Shown here in pieces: positions 26,416 to 35,830 of a stretch of DNA of 64,000 bases. The translations under genes and the position numbers were made by a program. The notes under the pieces are model-generated. The model did no database searches. It had not been told where the DNA came from and saw only the letters and a list, made by a program, of their open reading frames with translations. Position 1 is the stretch's first letter. The number at the start of each line of letters is the position of its first letter. Source of the DNA: CAXXFQ01 sp963674475 (GTDB lineage: Bacteria; Planctomycetota; Planctomycetia; Pirellulales; Thermoguttaceae); assembly GCA_963674475.2 (NCBI GenBank), contig CAXXFQ010000019.1, forward strand, positions 434,001-498,000. Reading direction: 5' to 3'.

Positions 26416-27441
26416 TTAGTTGGCATGACCGGAAGGGGACAGGGCGGCCCGGTAGATTCGATCGTCTAGTTCATAGACGATATTCCAACGGCCATCGACC
26501 AGAAACGGATTCGAGATGGTCGAGACCTCGCCCGACGCTTTGAGCCGGACCGGTCCGCCTTTTTTCCAGTGGGTCAAATCGTCGGAAGACCAGTAGGCTC
26601 GAAGTTTTAGATCCATCGGTTGCGAGATGGCAATATACCCTTTAGGCGTTTGGGCCACGGCGAACGAGGCAATCTCCTCGGCCGTCGGCGTCAGCGGTTT
26701 CCCGTCGGTTTCAGGGGCCCGTCGCCAATCGAGCAGGTTGTCGGAAACGGCCAGCCCGACCGCTTGATTGCGGTAGATCGACGGCAGGCGATTCCCTTGC
26801 ATCGACGACAGCCCTCGATACAGCATCCAAAATCGTCCGTCGCGCCGGAATGTCACGTTGGGCAGTGTCGAAACTGATTGGCCCCACGGACCGGACTGCC
26901 CCGTGAAGACCGGGTTGTTTTTGACCTTTTTCCAAGGGCCCAGCGGATGATCAGCCACCGCCGTGCCGATCGCTTTGACCCCTTTTTTTCGGCCGGCGTA
27001 GAAAAGGTAGTACCGATTCTCGTGCTTGATCACTCCGGCGGGCAGTTTCGCGACGGTCGAGTCCCACTGGCCCGAATCGCCGACGCGAATGATCGGATCG
27101 GCCAATTTTTGCCAATGGACCCCGTCAGGCGAAACGGCCAAGCCGATCTGCTCGTGGCCACCTTGCCCGAACGGCTTGTCTTGCCCCTCGAAGAAGCAGT
27201 AGTAGACGCCGCCGTCGACAAAGATAAACGGGTTGTCGACCGCCATCGCGTTCCAGCTACCCGGCACGCCCCGGTCGAGGATCGGTTTTCCGAAATCGGT
27301 TTCGACCCAAGTCCCATCGGTTTTCAAAGGAGGAACCGACGTCGCCGATTGGCCATATCCGAAGGTCGAGGTCAGCGCCAACGAGACGGTTAAAAGCAAG
27401 GCAAGCGAAGGAAAGCGGACGAGAGTTTCAAATCGAAGCAT
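26416..27441 (-). CDS. Secreted five-bladed beta-propeller glycosidase-like protein (GH43/GH32 superfamily)
   Basis: A 341-residue protein with a signal peptide (hydrophobic residues ~10-28, cleavage near FGYGQ). The mature part shows the repeated propeller blades of the beta-fructosidase superfamily: DNPFIFVDGGVYYCFFEG, LAVSPDGVHWQKL, IKHENRYYLFYAGRK, FRRDGRFWMLYRGL and AYWSSDDLTHWKKGG. The Asp of VDNPF fits the catalytic base of the clan, but the exact family and activity are unclear. Likely substrates are plant or algal arabinans, xylans or fructans (inference). ATG 27441 is used. Downstream, on the same strand, lies the histidine kinase after a 210-base gap. Confidence 0.78.
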   Translation of the reverse strand: MLRFETLVRFPSLALLLTVSLALTSTFGYGQSATSVPPLKTDGTWVETDFGKPILDRGVPGSWNAMAVDNPFIFVDGGVYYCFFEGQDKPFGQGGHEQIGLAVSPDGVHWQKLADPIIRVGDSGQWDSTVAKLPAGVIKHENRYYLFYAGRKKGVKAIGTAVADHPLGPWKKVKNNPVFTGQSGPWGQSVSTLPNVTFRRDGRFWMLYRGLSSMQGNRLPSIYRNQAVGLAVSDNLLDWRRAPETDGKPLTPTAEEIASFAVAQTPKGYIAISQPMDLKLRAYWSSDDLTHWKKGGPVRLKASGEVSTISNPFLVDGRWNIVYELDDRIYRAALSPSGHAN

Positions 27442-27907
27442 GGTGAGATTTTTATAAGAGGGGACGGGGGAATGAAATAAAATGACTCTCGCGAAACTTG
27501 GGGCTTATTCATGTCGGCATAGTCAATGTTCCACACGCAGCCACAAATTCGTCTGTCCCAGGCGGATTTGCTGGATTCTCGAGCTGGGAAAGGTTCATTG
27601 GCAATGCAACCCTCAATAATAGGAAATCAGGCAGGCAGGGGGGGAATTCGATACGCGGAAATCCCTTACCCAGTATAAACTTTCCAAGATGAATTGCAAC
27701 CAAATTGGGCACGGTCAAAAAAGAGGCAGGTTTTCGCCGAGGGAAAATTTGTCTATGAAACCTTTTTCCGTATCCGGCCATCGACGTTTTTCACCTTGAG
27801 TTTCCTTTACGGAAGCGGTATGATCCGCTGAAATCCAAAAAATAGGATTTTTTTCAGGGGCGATTCAACCAGGGTGCGAATGCAGAAACGCAAATCGAAG
27901 GAGCCCC
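27442..27907. other. Divergent intergenic region
   Basis: 466 bases between the glycosidase-like gene (minus) and the secreted aromatic-repeat gene (plus). No supported gene: short open frames here lack coding bias and ribosome sites. It must contain promoters for both flanking genes, but no clear -35/-10 pair was identified. Confidence 0.4.
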
Positions 27908-28759
27908 ATGATGAAGTTCGATCGATCTTTTTATCGTTCGTTTTGTGTCGGAAGTTTTGGGTTACTATTAGTGCTGGCTTGTTACCCGGGCGACGTGGAA
28001 GCAAAAGGTCCTCGACGAGGCGGCCCCTCGATCAAGTTTGGCCCCTCTTTGAAGGTGACTCTACCTTCTCCGGCTCCTGCGGTTCGTGTCGTCAAGCCGG
28101 CCCGAACGGTGGTTCGAACTGTCCCGGCGCCTCGCGTGGTGATTGCCGCAAAACCGCGAATCGTTTTCTCTCTTCCGATCGGATATCAAACGGTCGCCTT
28201 TGGTGATGTGACTTACTATCAACACGGATTGGTTTACTATCGTCCTCTGTGGCAGGAAGATCGATGGGTTTACGTCGAAGCCGCGCCGCCGGTCTATGTG
28301 GCAGTTGCCAGTCCCCCGTCCGGCGCCGAAAGAATCGTCATCGACGGTCAGGTCTACTACCGCGACAACCGGGCCAACTACAAAGTCGCCCAACAGACGC
28401 CCCCGACGCCGACCCCTGCCGCACCGACCACCAACACGGCAGCTCCAGCCGCGATAGCACCTTCACCCCAAGTGGCTTCGCAAGTCCAAGTGGGGCCCAT
28501 ATCCAACGAGACCGGCTCGCCTCCTGAATTGATCCCCGCCGGCGGTTCCCCGTCGAGGCCGGTTCAAGTTGAAGCGACGCGACGCCTTGCAACCCAAACC
28601 CAACTTCGCGCCGGGACCGTCGTCGACGAGTTGCCCAGCGAAATCTCCTATTTCAAGCGAGGGCAGATCACCTACTTCCAGTCTGGCGAAACGTGTTACA
28701 TGCCGATCCAAGTCGGCGGCCAATTCCGTTACGTCGTCGTCGAAAAACCTGCGGAGTAG
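27908..28759 (+). CDS. Secreted protein with repeated aromatic beta-hairpin motifs, function unknown
   Basis: A 283-residue protein with a signal peptide (cleavage near VEAKG). A basic, proline-rich stretch (residues ~33-85) precedes three copies of a short motif of the form V-x-G-x-x-Y-Y/F-x-x-G-x-x-Y-Y: FGDVTYYQHGLVYYRP, IDGQVYYRDNRANYKV and RGQITYFQSGETCYMPI. A low-complexity Pro/Thr/Ala linker separates copies two and three. The first copy, preceded by LPIGYQTV, looks like the DUF6515-type surface-protein motif. Function is unknown; an envelope role is inferred. AAGGAG at 27897 supports the start; ATG 27911 is equally possible. Confidence 0.8.
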   Translation: MMKFDRSFYRSFCVGSFGLLLVLACYPGDVEAKGPRRGGPSIKFGPSLKVTLPSPAPAVRVVKPARTVVRTVPAPRVVIAAKPRIVFSLPIGYQTVAFGDVTYYQHGLVYYRPLWQEDRWVYVEAAPPVYVAVASPPSGAERIVIDGQVYYRDNRANYKVAQQTPPTPTPAAPTTNTAAPAAIAPSPQVASQVQVGPISNETGSPPELIPAGGSPSRPVQVEATRRLATQTQLRAGTVVDELPSEISYFKRGQITYFQSGETCYMPIQVGGQFRYVVVEKPAE

Positions 28760-28900
28760 ACGCCGTCCGATATCAAGAGCGATATTCCGACGGGAAAGTC
28801 CTAAGATGCCAACTCGTCCGAGGCGTTCCATTGGACCGGTCCGTTTTTTTCTAATGCCCTCAGTCGGGCATGAAATATTCAAACCCGGCTGGAGTGACCG

Positions 28901-30208
28901 TCATTCGGCGGTAATGGCTTCCTTTTCGGCCTCGGTAAATTTGGAACCGGCTATCGGTCCCGGGGCCCAGCACTGCTCTAGCTTGCCCGGTTTTGGATCT
29001 TCGACCGGGATCACCAGGACCTCGCTGTTGTCGGCCTGGCGCTCGATCTTGCCGCCGGCGCGGAGGACCGCCTTGCGAGTCAGTCGTTGACAGACCTCCA
29101 GCAAGCCGGGGAAGTTGTACGCCGTGTGACTGAATTTCGGTTTGAGGTCCAAGGCGGAGGTGAACCGCTTGGGCAGATTTTTTTGGCCCATCGACGTGGC
29201 GAGAATCCCCCCGGCATTGGAAGGGTTGCAGTCGGAGTCTTGCCCGCATCGCATGGAGATCACGATCGTCTTGTCGAGATCACCCTCGCCGTACAAGAGC
29301 CCCATGACGATATAGGCGCCATTTATTTTGGCGTCGATATTGAACACGTCTTTCTTAAAGTTTGAACAAGTGAATCGCCGGTAGGCCGGGTTCAACCGGT
29401 ATTTTTTGTCGATCTTCTTCCAGGTTGCCTGCCAATCGTTGGGGTTTTCGGCATGCCAGGCCAGCACGTCGAGGATCGCCTCGGTATATTGACTTCCGGC
29501 CGGAATGCACTTCAAACCGGCAAGGACGACTTTCTTCATGTCTTTTTCGAAGAAAGCCTCGCTATACATTCCCGAGACGAACTGGCCGCCATAGAGGCCG
29601 TCGCCGTAGTTCATCAGTCGGCCGAATTTCTCGCCCAACTCGATCCCCAGGTTGGGCATGCCGGGCGAGATCAGACCGGCGTAGTCGGCTTCGATTTGGT
29701 AGTCGATATCGTCGGCATGGCGGTTGAACTGCGGGTGTCCGCTATCGGGCCCGGCGATGCCGTTGCGAAGGTTGGTACGCCCGGCCTTGTTGGCGTGCCA
29801 AAGCTCGTACTGGCTGTTGGCGAAATCGATACCCGCCTGACGAATCGAGACGTCCAGGCCGTATTGGTCGAGCGTTTTTAGGAACGTCATCTCCACGTAG
29901 ATATCGTCCTGCTTGAACTGGTTGATCAGCTCGGGCTTCCAACGTGGCACTTGGTCCTGAGGAATGATGCGGTCGTTGAACTGGAACTCGGTCGGTGCGC
30001 CCCAGCCGACGCCTGCCATTTGGCCGATCCATCCGGCGGCCATCTTGTCGCGATAGTCGGCAAACGAAAGGCGGCGGACCGATTTCGTTTCGAGCTTTTC
30101 CGCTTGGGCTGTTGTCGTGATCGGCGACGCGAACCACGAGAGAGAAATCGCAATAACGGCCAGGGGAACGAGGGCAAGCGATCTGGGCGAGAATGGAACT
30201 AATTTCAT
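28901..30208 (-). CDS. Secreted ADP-ribosylglycohydrolase-fold protein
   Basis: A 435-residue protein with an N-terminal signal sequence (hydrophobic ~10-33, cleavage after AQA). The fold of the ADP-ribosylglycohydrolase family is suggested by KMAAGWIGQMAGVGWG near the start, the metal-site-like segment QFKQDDIYVEMTFL (position of the usual TDDT motif), HADDIDYQIEADYAG, and SMRCGQDSDCNPSNAGGIL (usual GGDTDT motif). The canonical metal motifs are altered, and the protein is exported, so cleaving cytoplasmic ADP-ribose links is unlikely. Planctomycetes carry many such exported members of unknown substrate. It starts at ATG 30208. Confidence 0.82.
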   Translation of the reverse strand: MKLVPFSPRSLALVPLAVIAISLSWFASPITTTAQAEKLETKSVRRLSFADYRDKMAAGWIGQMAGVGWGAPTEFQFNDRIIPQDQVPRWKPELINQFKQDDIYVEMTFLKTLDQYGLDVSIRQAGIDFANSQYELWHANKAGRTNLRNGIAGPDSGHPQFNRHADDIDYQIEADYAGLISPGMPNLGIELGEKFGRLMNYGDGLYGGQFVSGMYSEAFFEKDMKKVVLAGLKCIPAGSQYTEAILDVLAWHAENPNDWQATWKKIDKKYRLNPAYRRFTCSNFKKDVFNIDAKINGAYIVMGLLYGEGDLDKTIVISMRCGQDSDCNPSNAGGILATSMGQKNLPKRFTSALDLKPKFSHTAYNFPGLLEVCQRLTRKAVLRAGGKIERQADNSEVLVIPVEDPKPGKLEQCWAPGPIAGSKFTEAEKEAITAE

Positions 30209-30509
30209 AAGTTCGGCTTCCGATCGGGCAATGAGGTTCTGTCAAGCTGCGTGACGGCACGCAGGCGGTTTTGTTTCAGCGTGAGAGAAAGACGGAGGGT
30301 TTTTGAGGGAGGAAGGGGGGACCTAACACCGAATTTAGTTTACAGATTCACAGTGGTTTTGTCAAACAGTCCAGGCAGGTTTGCTGCGGGTGGGTGATTT
30401 CCAAAGGAATTCTGCCAAGAAACGAAACAAGCCCCTGTGTGGTGACAGAGGCTTGGTTTTCGTGTTTTCTATGAGTGCGTTTTCTCAAAAAACTTAAAAA
30501 CGCAGCTAG
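30209..30509. other. Intergenic region, tRNA-Glu to ADP-ribosylglycohydrolase-like gene
   Basis: 301 bases containing the terminator for tRNA-Glu (30419-30456, minus). The remainder, which should hold the promoter of the minus-strand gene ending at 28901, shows no clear consensus box. Confidence 0.4.
30419..30456 (-). terminator. Terminator downstream of tRNA-Glu
   Basis: CAAGCC-C-CTGT pairs with ACAG-A-GGCTTG (30428-30455). On the minus strand it is followed by TTTCGTTTCTT, so it would end the tRNA-Glu transcript. Confidence 0.7.
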
Positions 30510-30582
30510 TACCCCCTAGGGGAATCGAACCCCTGTTTTCGGACTGAGAATCCGACGTCCTGGGCCACTAGACGAAGGGGGC
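30510..30582 (-). tRNA. tRNA-Glu (anticodon CUC)
   Basis: A 73-base cloverleaf. Acceptor GCCCCCU pairs with AGGGGGU (the first pair is G-U), the D arm is CGTCTAGTGG, the anticodon stem TCGGA/TCCGA encloses loop TTCTCAG, giving CUC, and the T arm is CAGGGGTTCGATTCCCCT. The discriminator base is A, and CCA is not encoded. It lies in the gap between the mosaic cytochrome gene and the ADP-ribosylglycohydrolase-like gene. Confidence 0.95.
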
Positions 30583-30734
30583 CTGTGGTCGTTTGGAAGA
30601 GGGGAGCGGTAGTCGCTCACCCTTCGACCGAATCCTTATCGGCCAAATCCCAAACGGGACTTCAATATTCTAGGAACCCGTCGACGGTTTGTCAACGGGT
30701 TCCTGGCGGCCGGATGGAAAAACGGGGGGTCGGT

Positions 30735-33700
30735 TTACTCTTTCGCCTCTTCTTTGACCGGGACAAAATCGACGCGGAACAGGTCGAACAGGTAGCCGCC
30801 GAACGAGCCGCCCGCGCCGACAATGATCCGCCTGCGGCCCCGTTGGAGTTCGAGCCGACCGATCGGGACCGTTTTGCTGGTTTCCCAACCGCCCGATTCG
30901 CCGACCGCCCCGATCAGGCCGACCTTCATCTGGTTGGTGCCGTGCAGCAGGACCCACGGGTGACCGGCGTTGTCTTTATCGACCGACCAGGTCAGATACC
31001 CTTCGTAAAGGCCCGTCTCGGGGACCTCGATATGCCATTCGGCCCGGTCTCGCGACGTGAACCAGCCGAAAGCCTTCTCCTTGGGCATGTATTTAATCTC
31101 CGGACCGGTCGCCAGTGCGTCGATCGACTCGAGGTTCAACACGCCGTTTTCATCAGGGCGAACCAGGGTCGGGCCTTTTTTCTCGACCTTCTTCTCGGTC
31201 GTTGCCGCCGGTGCCGCTTCGGCCTTGGCGCCGTGGACGAAGGCCAACAGGTCGGCCATCTGCTGGGGTTCGAGCTTCGCTTCGAGCTTCTCGGGCATGT
31301 TCGACAGGCCGTCGCAGAGGATCTCTTCGATATCTTTTCGCAAGACCGTATGTTTCTTGCCGGTGATATCGGCCAGGGTCAGGCTGTTGCTGGTCTCTTC
31401 GATCAGTTGGCCTTGAATCGTCAGACCGTCAACCGTAATGACCGTGTATTGCAGATACCGCTCCTTGATCGCGACGTTCGGGTCGATGACCGAAAGCAAG
31501 ATTACCGGCGGCGAACGGTCGACCAGCGAGAGCAGGTCCGGCCCGATATGCTCGCCGATGCTATCCAGTCGGTGACACAACGAGCAGGTCGCTTCTTCAA
31601 ACATTTTCGCTCCACGGACCGGGTCCCCTTTGAGTTTCAGAGCCGGTTTATATTTCTCGATCGCGGCGGCGATTTCCGGTGGCGTCTCGCGACCGATCAC
31701 GAATTCATCGGACGCCTGCCGCTCGATTTGACGATCTTCCGGGTCGGTCTCGTTCCATTCCTCAATGTCTGCGGCCAGCTGTTCGAGCTTCGCGGCCAGA
31801 CGCAATTGGTTGGCCGTCTGGTCCTTCTTCGCGCGGATCAGTTCGGCCATCTTTTGCGCGTGGGGAACGGTCGAACTCATCACGGCGGCGAACATCTGCG
31901 GATCGGCTTCGTAGCGGATCGCCATCTCGGCCAGCATCTCGGCCGCTTTCGTGGATTTCCACTCGCCCAGACTGTAGGCCAGCTGCAAGAGGACCATCTC
32001 GTCGTAGTCGTGGAGCCGGTTTTTGAGCGCCTCGGCCAGGCGCGGGTCAAGGTCGAATCGGCCTTCGCACAACCGGACCGCGTGGCGTCGGACGCCCGGG
32101 TGCGCGTCTTCGAGACCCAAGAGGAGCATGTCGGCCGAAAGTTTATCCAAACCGTCCAGAGCGCAGAGCGCTTGAAGCCGGGTTTGCGGACGCTTCGACG
32201 TTTTGACCAGCTTTTCCAAATAAGGCGCGGCTTCGACGGCGTTTTTCCAGATCAACATTTGCTGGACCATGTCGCGTTGCCAACCGCTGGGGCTGTTCAT
32301 CGCGGCGACCAGTTGTTCGAGGTTCAACTTGGTCAGGTCGGGGATCGCACGCGGTGTCTTGCCGACCGGGTAGATGCGAAAAACGCGGCCCCGATCGTTG
32401 TAGCGTTGGAGCTCGAGTTCCTTTTCCAGCTCGTCGTTGATCCACTCGGGATGCTCGATCACGTAGCGGTACATGTCGGCGACCCACAGCGCGCCGTCCG
32501 GGCCGGTTCGCGCGGTGGCCGGGCGGAAGTTCGGATCGGACGAGGCGACGAATTCCGATTGCAACTCGTCGGCCGCGCGGTCGCCGTAGATCCGGATTCC
32601 CTCGCGACGCGGTTTCGCTCGCGTGATGACGTTATAGACCGAGTCGCTCGAGAAAATGTTATCCTCGTATTCGGGACCGAACAGGTCGTCCCGATAGACG
32701 GTGACGCCGGAGATCGAGGTCCAGCGGCCCGGTTGGCCTTCTTGCGGAGTCGGCTGGTCGTAGAAACAATGGGTCATCACTCGACCGGCCGGCCAAGCGG
32801 AAGGAATTTCGGAAACGTTGTGTCGCAACGACGGGAGTGAGACGAACGGGTTGCGGGCCAGGTAATGGTCGTCCATCGCGAAATGGAACGCCGGCCAACT
32901 GTTGTTGCAGCCGAACCAGTTGCCCCAATCGTCGCGCGAACGACCGTACTGGGAGCGGCCGGTCATCCGTTGGATCTGACCCGTGTCGGGGTTGATTCGC
33001 AGGTCGGCGCCGCTGATATCGATCACTTGGCCGGTTTTTTTCGAGATGACCTTGCCGTCGCTGTCGCCGTTGGCCAGTGAAATCCAGTTGTCCAGCCGCC
33101 ATCGGGGATAGTTGACCCGGTGCTGCTGGTTCCCTTCGTGGAAACCGTCGAACAGCGTTTCGCGGAAGTCGGCCTTGCCGTCGCCGTCGGTATCTTTGGC
33201 GAAAAAGACCAGCGGGGCGGCCGTGATCAGCACGCCGTCGCGCCACGGCATGACGCCGGTGGGGAACGGGATCTTGTCCAGGAAGACGACCGACTTGTCG
33301 TATTGGCCATCGCCGTCGGTATCGGTCAAACGTCGAACGCGACCGCACGGGATGCCCGGGGTTTCGGGCGGTCCGTAATGGCCCGGCTCGGCGTAGCCCA
33401 TCGGGTAGTCGGCCATTTCGGTCACCCAGAGCGAACCGTCGGGTCCCCAGGCGATATCGATCGGGTCGAGGACCGCGGGCTCGGCCGCCATCAGTTCGAT
33501 CGTGAAGCCGGGCTTCGGGATCAGGGCGGCCAACTCTTGTTGGGGCGTGCGTCCCGGCGGCTCTTTTTCGTGAGCCAGGAAATCGTTGGTGAAGTAACGG
33601 GTGTCGACCTCGTGGGGGAAGTGGCCGGGGGTGTCTTCGTTTTGGACCCACATGTACCGGTACTTGAACCACGCGCCGTTGTTGGTTCCGTCGGCGCGGA

Positions 33701-35498
33701 CGATCTGCGGAATCGCCTTGGGAGCGGCGCCTTGCGGTTTCTGGCCCGCGCGGCCTTGAATCAACCGTCGCGACCAGCCGTTGGTATCGTCGGCAAAGAT
33801 GTCGAGCGAATAATGGTCGGCATTCGAAAAGACCAGATCGTCGCGGCCGTCTTCGTCGATGTCGACCAAACGGGCTCCGGCGTCACGTCCGTTTTTGTCG
33901 ACCAAAAGGACACCTTCGGGCAAACCATAGGAAAGCTTTTGCCAGCGTTTGCCGTCAAAGGTGAAGAGGCCGTTTTGTTCCTCGGCCCCGGCGATCAACT
34001 CGCAACGCCCGTCGTCGTTGATGTCGCGAAGTCGGACGCCTCGATCTGCTCCGCCGCGGGCGGTGACGACCGGACGGCCATCGATTTCAAGTCCGTCGAG
34101 TCCCCCGGGAACTTCGGTCCAAGTCTGGCCCGACCAGTGCCAAAGACTGGCCTTTTTGTCGTTTCGAACCAACATCCAGGCCGTGCCTGAGTCATCCAAG
34201 ACGCCGAATCGGACGCCTGCGTTTTGGGTTTTCCCATCGGGGCCCTTTTCGACCAGCGGTACCGGGAAGCCGGTTTCCAGCCAGCGTTTTTCGCCGGGCT
34301 GCCAGACGCGTGTTTTCCGGGTTTGACCGTTGGCGATCACGACGTCCATGTAGCCGTCGGCGTTGACGTCGAGGATTCGAACCCCGTTGTCGTTCCCCTC
34401 GGCGTCGCGCAACGGATGGCCTTCGAGCAGATTTTGGTTCAGCCGCTTTGCCACCTCGGTGAAGTTCAGGAAGAGGATCCGCTTGCCGTAGGTTTTTTCG
34501 GCGTAGTCGATCAGCTTGATGAATTGATCGCTGCTGCACGAACCGTGCGGATGGGCGATGATCGTATCGACTCCCTGTTTGGCGACGATCCCGTCGAGGG
34601 CCGCCTTCATGTCGCGAAGCCACTCCGGACGACACGAACCGCCCAGATAGTGTTCGGCCTGCCAGTCGCTCGGCGAGACCATCGGCAACTCCCAGCAGGT
34701 GCGACCGATGACGTAGGGATACGGATAATCTTCGATGTAGTTGGCGAACTTGCGATCGACCGGTTTGTATTTCGGAAAACGGGGCATCCCCGATTCGTCG
34801 GTCGCCACGTGAGCGGGCAGAGCCGGATCGTTTTGGGTCAGGTCGACAAAGACCGACGAGTCGAGTTGAAGGAAATTCCCTTGCGGCGTGGTGCTATTGA
34901 AAATCTCGGTGAAAAACCGTGGGCTGTTCGTGTTGACCGAGTCGCAGTAGGGCATCCGATAGGCGACTCCGCCGGAACCTTCGGGGAAGGCTTTTGTTAA
35001 AAGATCGACCATCTGATCGTAGGCGTTTTTCGAAGCGGCCAGATCGCCCCCTTGCAGCAGCGGATGACGGTGGTCGATCGTGTGAGCCTCGATCGAGACG
35101 CCTTCTTCGATCCAACGTTTGAGCTGGGGCAAATCGGGCGAGACGCGAAGGGACATGATGCTAAGCGGTGCGCGGCCGTCGATCTTTTTAAGCCGCTCGA
35201 GGACCGGTCGCCAAAATTTTTCATACCGGTCGACCACTTCGTCTTGCAGATCGTCGGTCGAGAGAACCACGGCCGCGTCGACCCCTTCTTGGCCGACCCA
35301 TTGGGGCGTCGTCAGGCGGGCAGTCTGAAGCGTCGGGTAGTACGGGTCCGAAAACGCGTCGAGATATTCAAGTCGTTCGGCCGGGGAGGCGGTCCGTGCG
35401 AAACGCCGATCCGGTTGTGTTATGGTGGATTCGCCGGCAGCAAGGGCAAAACTCACGATCACAGTCGGAATAAAAAGAAGAACCGTTGCAACTCGCAT
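30735..35498 (-). CDS. Giant secreted mosaic protein: polysaccharide deacetylase-like, FG-GAP, PVC-type beta-propeller, HEAT, cytochrome c, carbohydrate-binding-like
   Basis: A 1587-residue exported protein (signal peptide ~1-20). Order: a polysaccharide-deacetylase-like domain (~60-370; VVLSTDDLQDEV, IEAHTIDHRHPLL, IAHPHGSCSSD); FG-GAP/VCBS-type repeats (~375-640; NGVRILDVNADGYMDVVIAN, VRLRDINDDGRCELIAG, ARLVDIDEDGRDDLVFS); a PVC-type membrane-bound dehydrogenase propeller (~690-1080; WGPDGSLWVTEMADYPMGY, TGPDGALWVADMYRYVIEHP); HEAT-like helices (~1100-1270); a cytochrome c domain with CSLCH at 1305-1309; and a C-terminal beta-sandwich (~1440-1580; ESIDALATGPEI, GLYEGYLTWSVDKDNAG). The CxxCH and propeller combination is typical of Planctomycetota. 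It suggests periplasmic redox-linked polysaccharide processing (inference). Start is ATG 35498. Confidence 0.9.
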   Translation of the reverse strand: MRVATVLLFIPTVIVSFALAAGESTITQPDRRFARTASPAERLEYLDAFSDPYYPTLQTARLTTPQWVGQEGVDAAVVLSTDDLQDEVVDRYEKFWRPVLERLKKIDGRAPLSIMSLRVSPDLPQLKRWIEEGVSIEAHTIDHRHPLLQGGDLAASKNAYDQMVDLLTKAFPEGSGGVAYRMPYCDSVNTNSPRFFTEIFNSTTPQGNFLQLDSSVFVDLTQNDPALPAHVATDESGMPRFPKYKPVDRKFANYIEDYPYPYVIGRTCWELPMVSPSDWQAEHYLGGSCRPEWLRDMKAALDGIVAKQGVDTIIAHPHGSCSSDQFIKLIDYAEKTYGKRILFLNFTEVAKRLNQNLLEGHPLRDAEGNDNGVRILDVNADGYMDVVIANGQTRKTRVWQPGEKRWLETGFPVPLVEKGPDGKTQNAGVRFGVLDDSGTAWMLVRNDKKASLWHWSGQTWTEVPGGLDGLEIDGRPVVTARGGADRGVRLRDINDDGRCELIAGAEEQNGLFTFDGKRWQKLSYGLPEGVLLVDKNGRDAGARLVDIDEDGRDDLVFSNADHYSLDIFADDTNGWSRRLIQGRAGQKPQGAAPKAIPQIVRADGTNNGAWFKYRYMWVQNEDTPGHFPHEVDTRYFTNDFLAHEKEPPGRTPQQELAALIPKPGFTIELMAAEPAVLDPIDIAWGPDGSLWVTEMADYPMGYAEPGHYGPPETPGIPCGRVRRLTDTDGDGQYDKSVVFLDKIPFPTGVMPWRDGVLITAAPLVFFAKDTDGDGKADFRETLFDGFHEGNQQHRVNYPRWRLDNWISLANGDSDGKVISKKTGQVIDISGADLRINPDTGQIQRMTGRSQYGRSRDDWGNWFGCNNSWPAFHFAMDDHYLARNPFVSLPSLRHNVSEIPSAWPAGRVMTHCFYDQPTPQEGQPGRWTSISGVTVYRDDLFGPEYEDNIFSSDSVYNVITRAKPRREGIRIYGDRAADELQSEFVASSDPNFRPATARTGPDGALWVADMYRYVIEHPEWINDELEKELELQRYNDRGRVFRIYPVGKTPRAIPDLTKLNLEQLVAAMNSPSGWQRDMVQQMLIWKNAVEAAPYLEKLVKTSKRPQTRLQALCALDGLDKLSADMLLLGLEDAHPGVRRHAVRLCEGRFDLDPRLAEALKNRLHDYDEMVLLQLAYSLGEWKSTKAAEMLAEMAIRYEADPQMFAAVMSSTVPHAQKMAELIRAKKDQTANQLRLAAKLEQLAADIEEWNETDPEDRQIERQASDEFVIGRETPPEIAAAIEKYKPALKLKGDPVRGAKMFEEATCSLCHRLDSIGEHIGPDLLSLVDRSPPVILLSVIDPNVAIKERYLQYTVITVDGLTIQGQLIEETSNSLTLADITGKKHTVLRKDIEEILCDGLSNMPEKLEAKLEPQQMADLLAFVHGAKAEAAPAATTEKKVEKKGPTLVRPDENGVLNLESIDALATGPEIKYMPKEKAFGWFTSRDRAEWHIEVPETGLYEGYLTWSVDKDNAGHPWVLLHGTNQMKVGLIGAVGESGGWETSKTVPIGRLELQRGRRRIIVGAGGSFGGYLFDLFRVDFVPVKEEAKE

Positions 35499-35830
35499 GA
35501 AGTACCTATTTCGTGTTTTAGCGGGCTTGGTGTGTGGCTAGAAAGGGATATGGACAGTCCGATTCTAGTTGGCTCTTGGCGTGGGAGTCAATAAAAGTTG
35601 CGGGTTATACCAATTTGTGTAATAAAAAAACGAAAAAGTATAAAAACGGCTCGAAGTGGGCAGAAAGGAAAGCGGGTTGGCGACCGAACGTCTTTGTTGG
35701 CAAAGCAACTGAGATAAGGTTAGGGCCGATTTGTATGGTAGAGTTTTTCAGAGTTTTTTGGCTCCCTTTTAATGAGTCTCCCCGTTTTCTGATAGAATTT
35801 CCCGCAGACGCGTATTAGGCAACCAAGACG
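35499..35830. other. Divergent intergenic region
   Basis: 332 bases between the giant protein (minus) and the FliL-like gene (plus). AT-rich around 35590-35650. Nothing beyond expected promoter space was recognised. Confidence 0.4.

Noticed and set aside
27509..27781. A 90-codon minus-strand frame in the 27.4-27.9 kb gap
   Set aside because: No coding bias, no ribosome site, no recognisable motif.
30585..32840. A 751-codon open frame on the plus strand across the giant mosaic protein gene
   Set aside because: It is the antisense shadow of a gene with clear domain matches; its translation has no recognisable family and follows the codon bias of the opposite strand.
33120..34190. A 356-codon plus-strand open frame
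   Set aside because: Same antisense shadow of the 30735-35498 gene; no ribosome site or homology.
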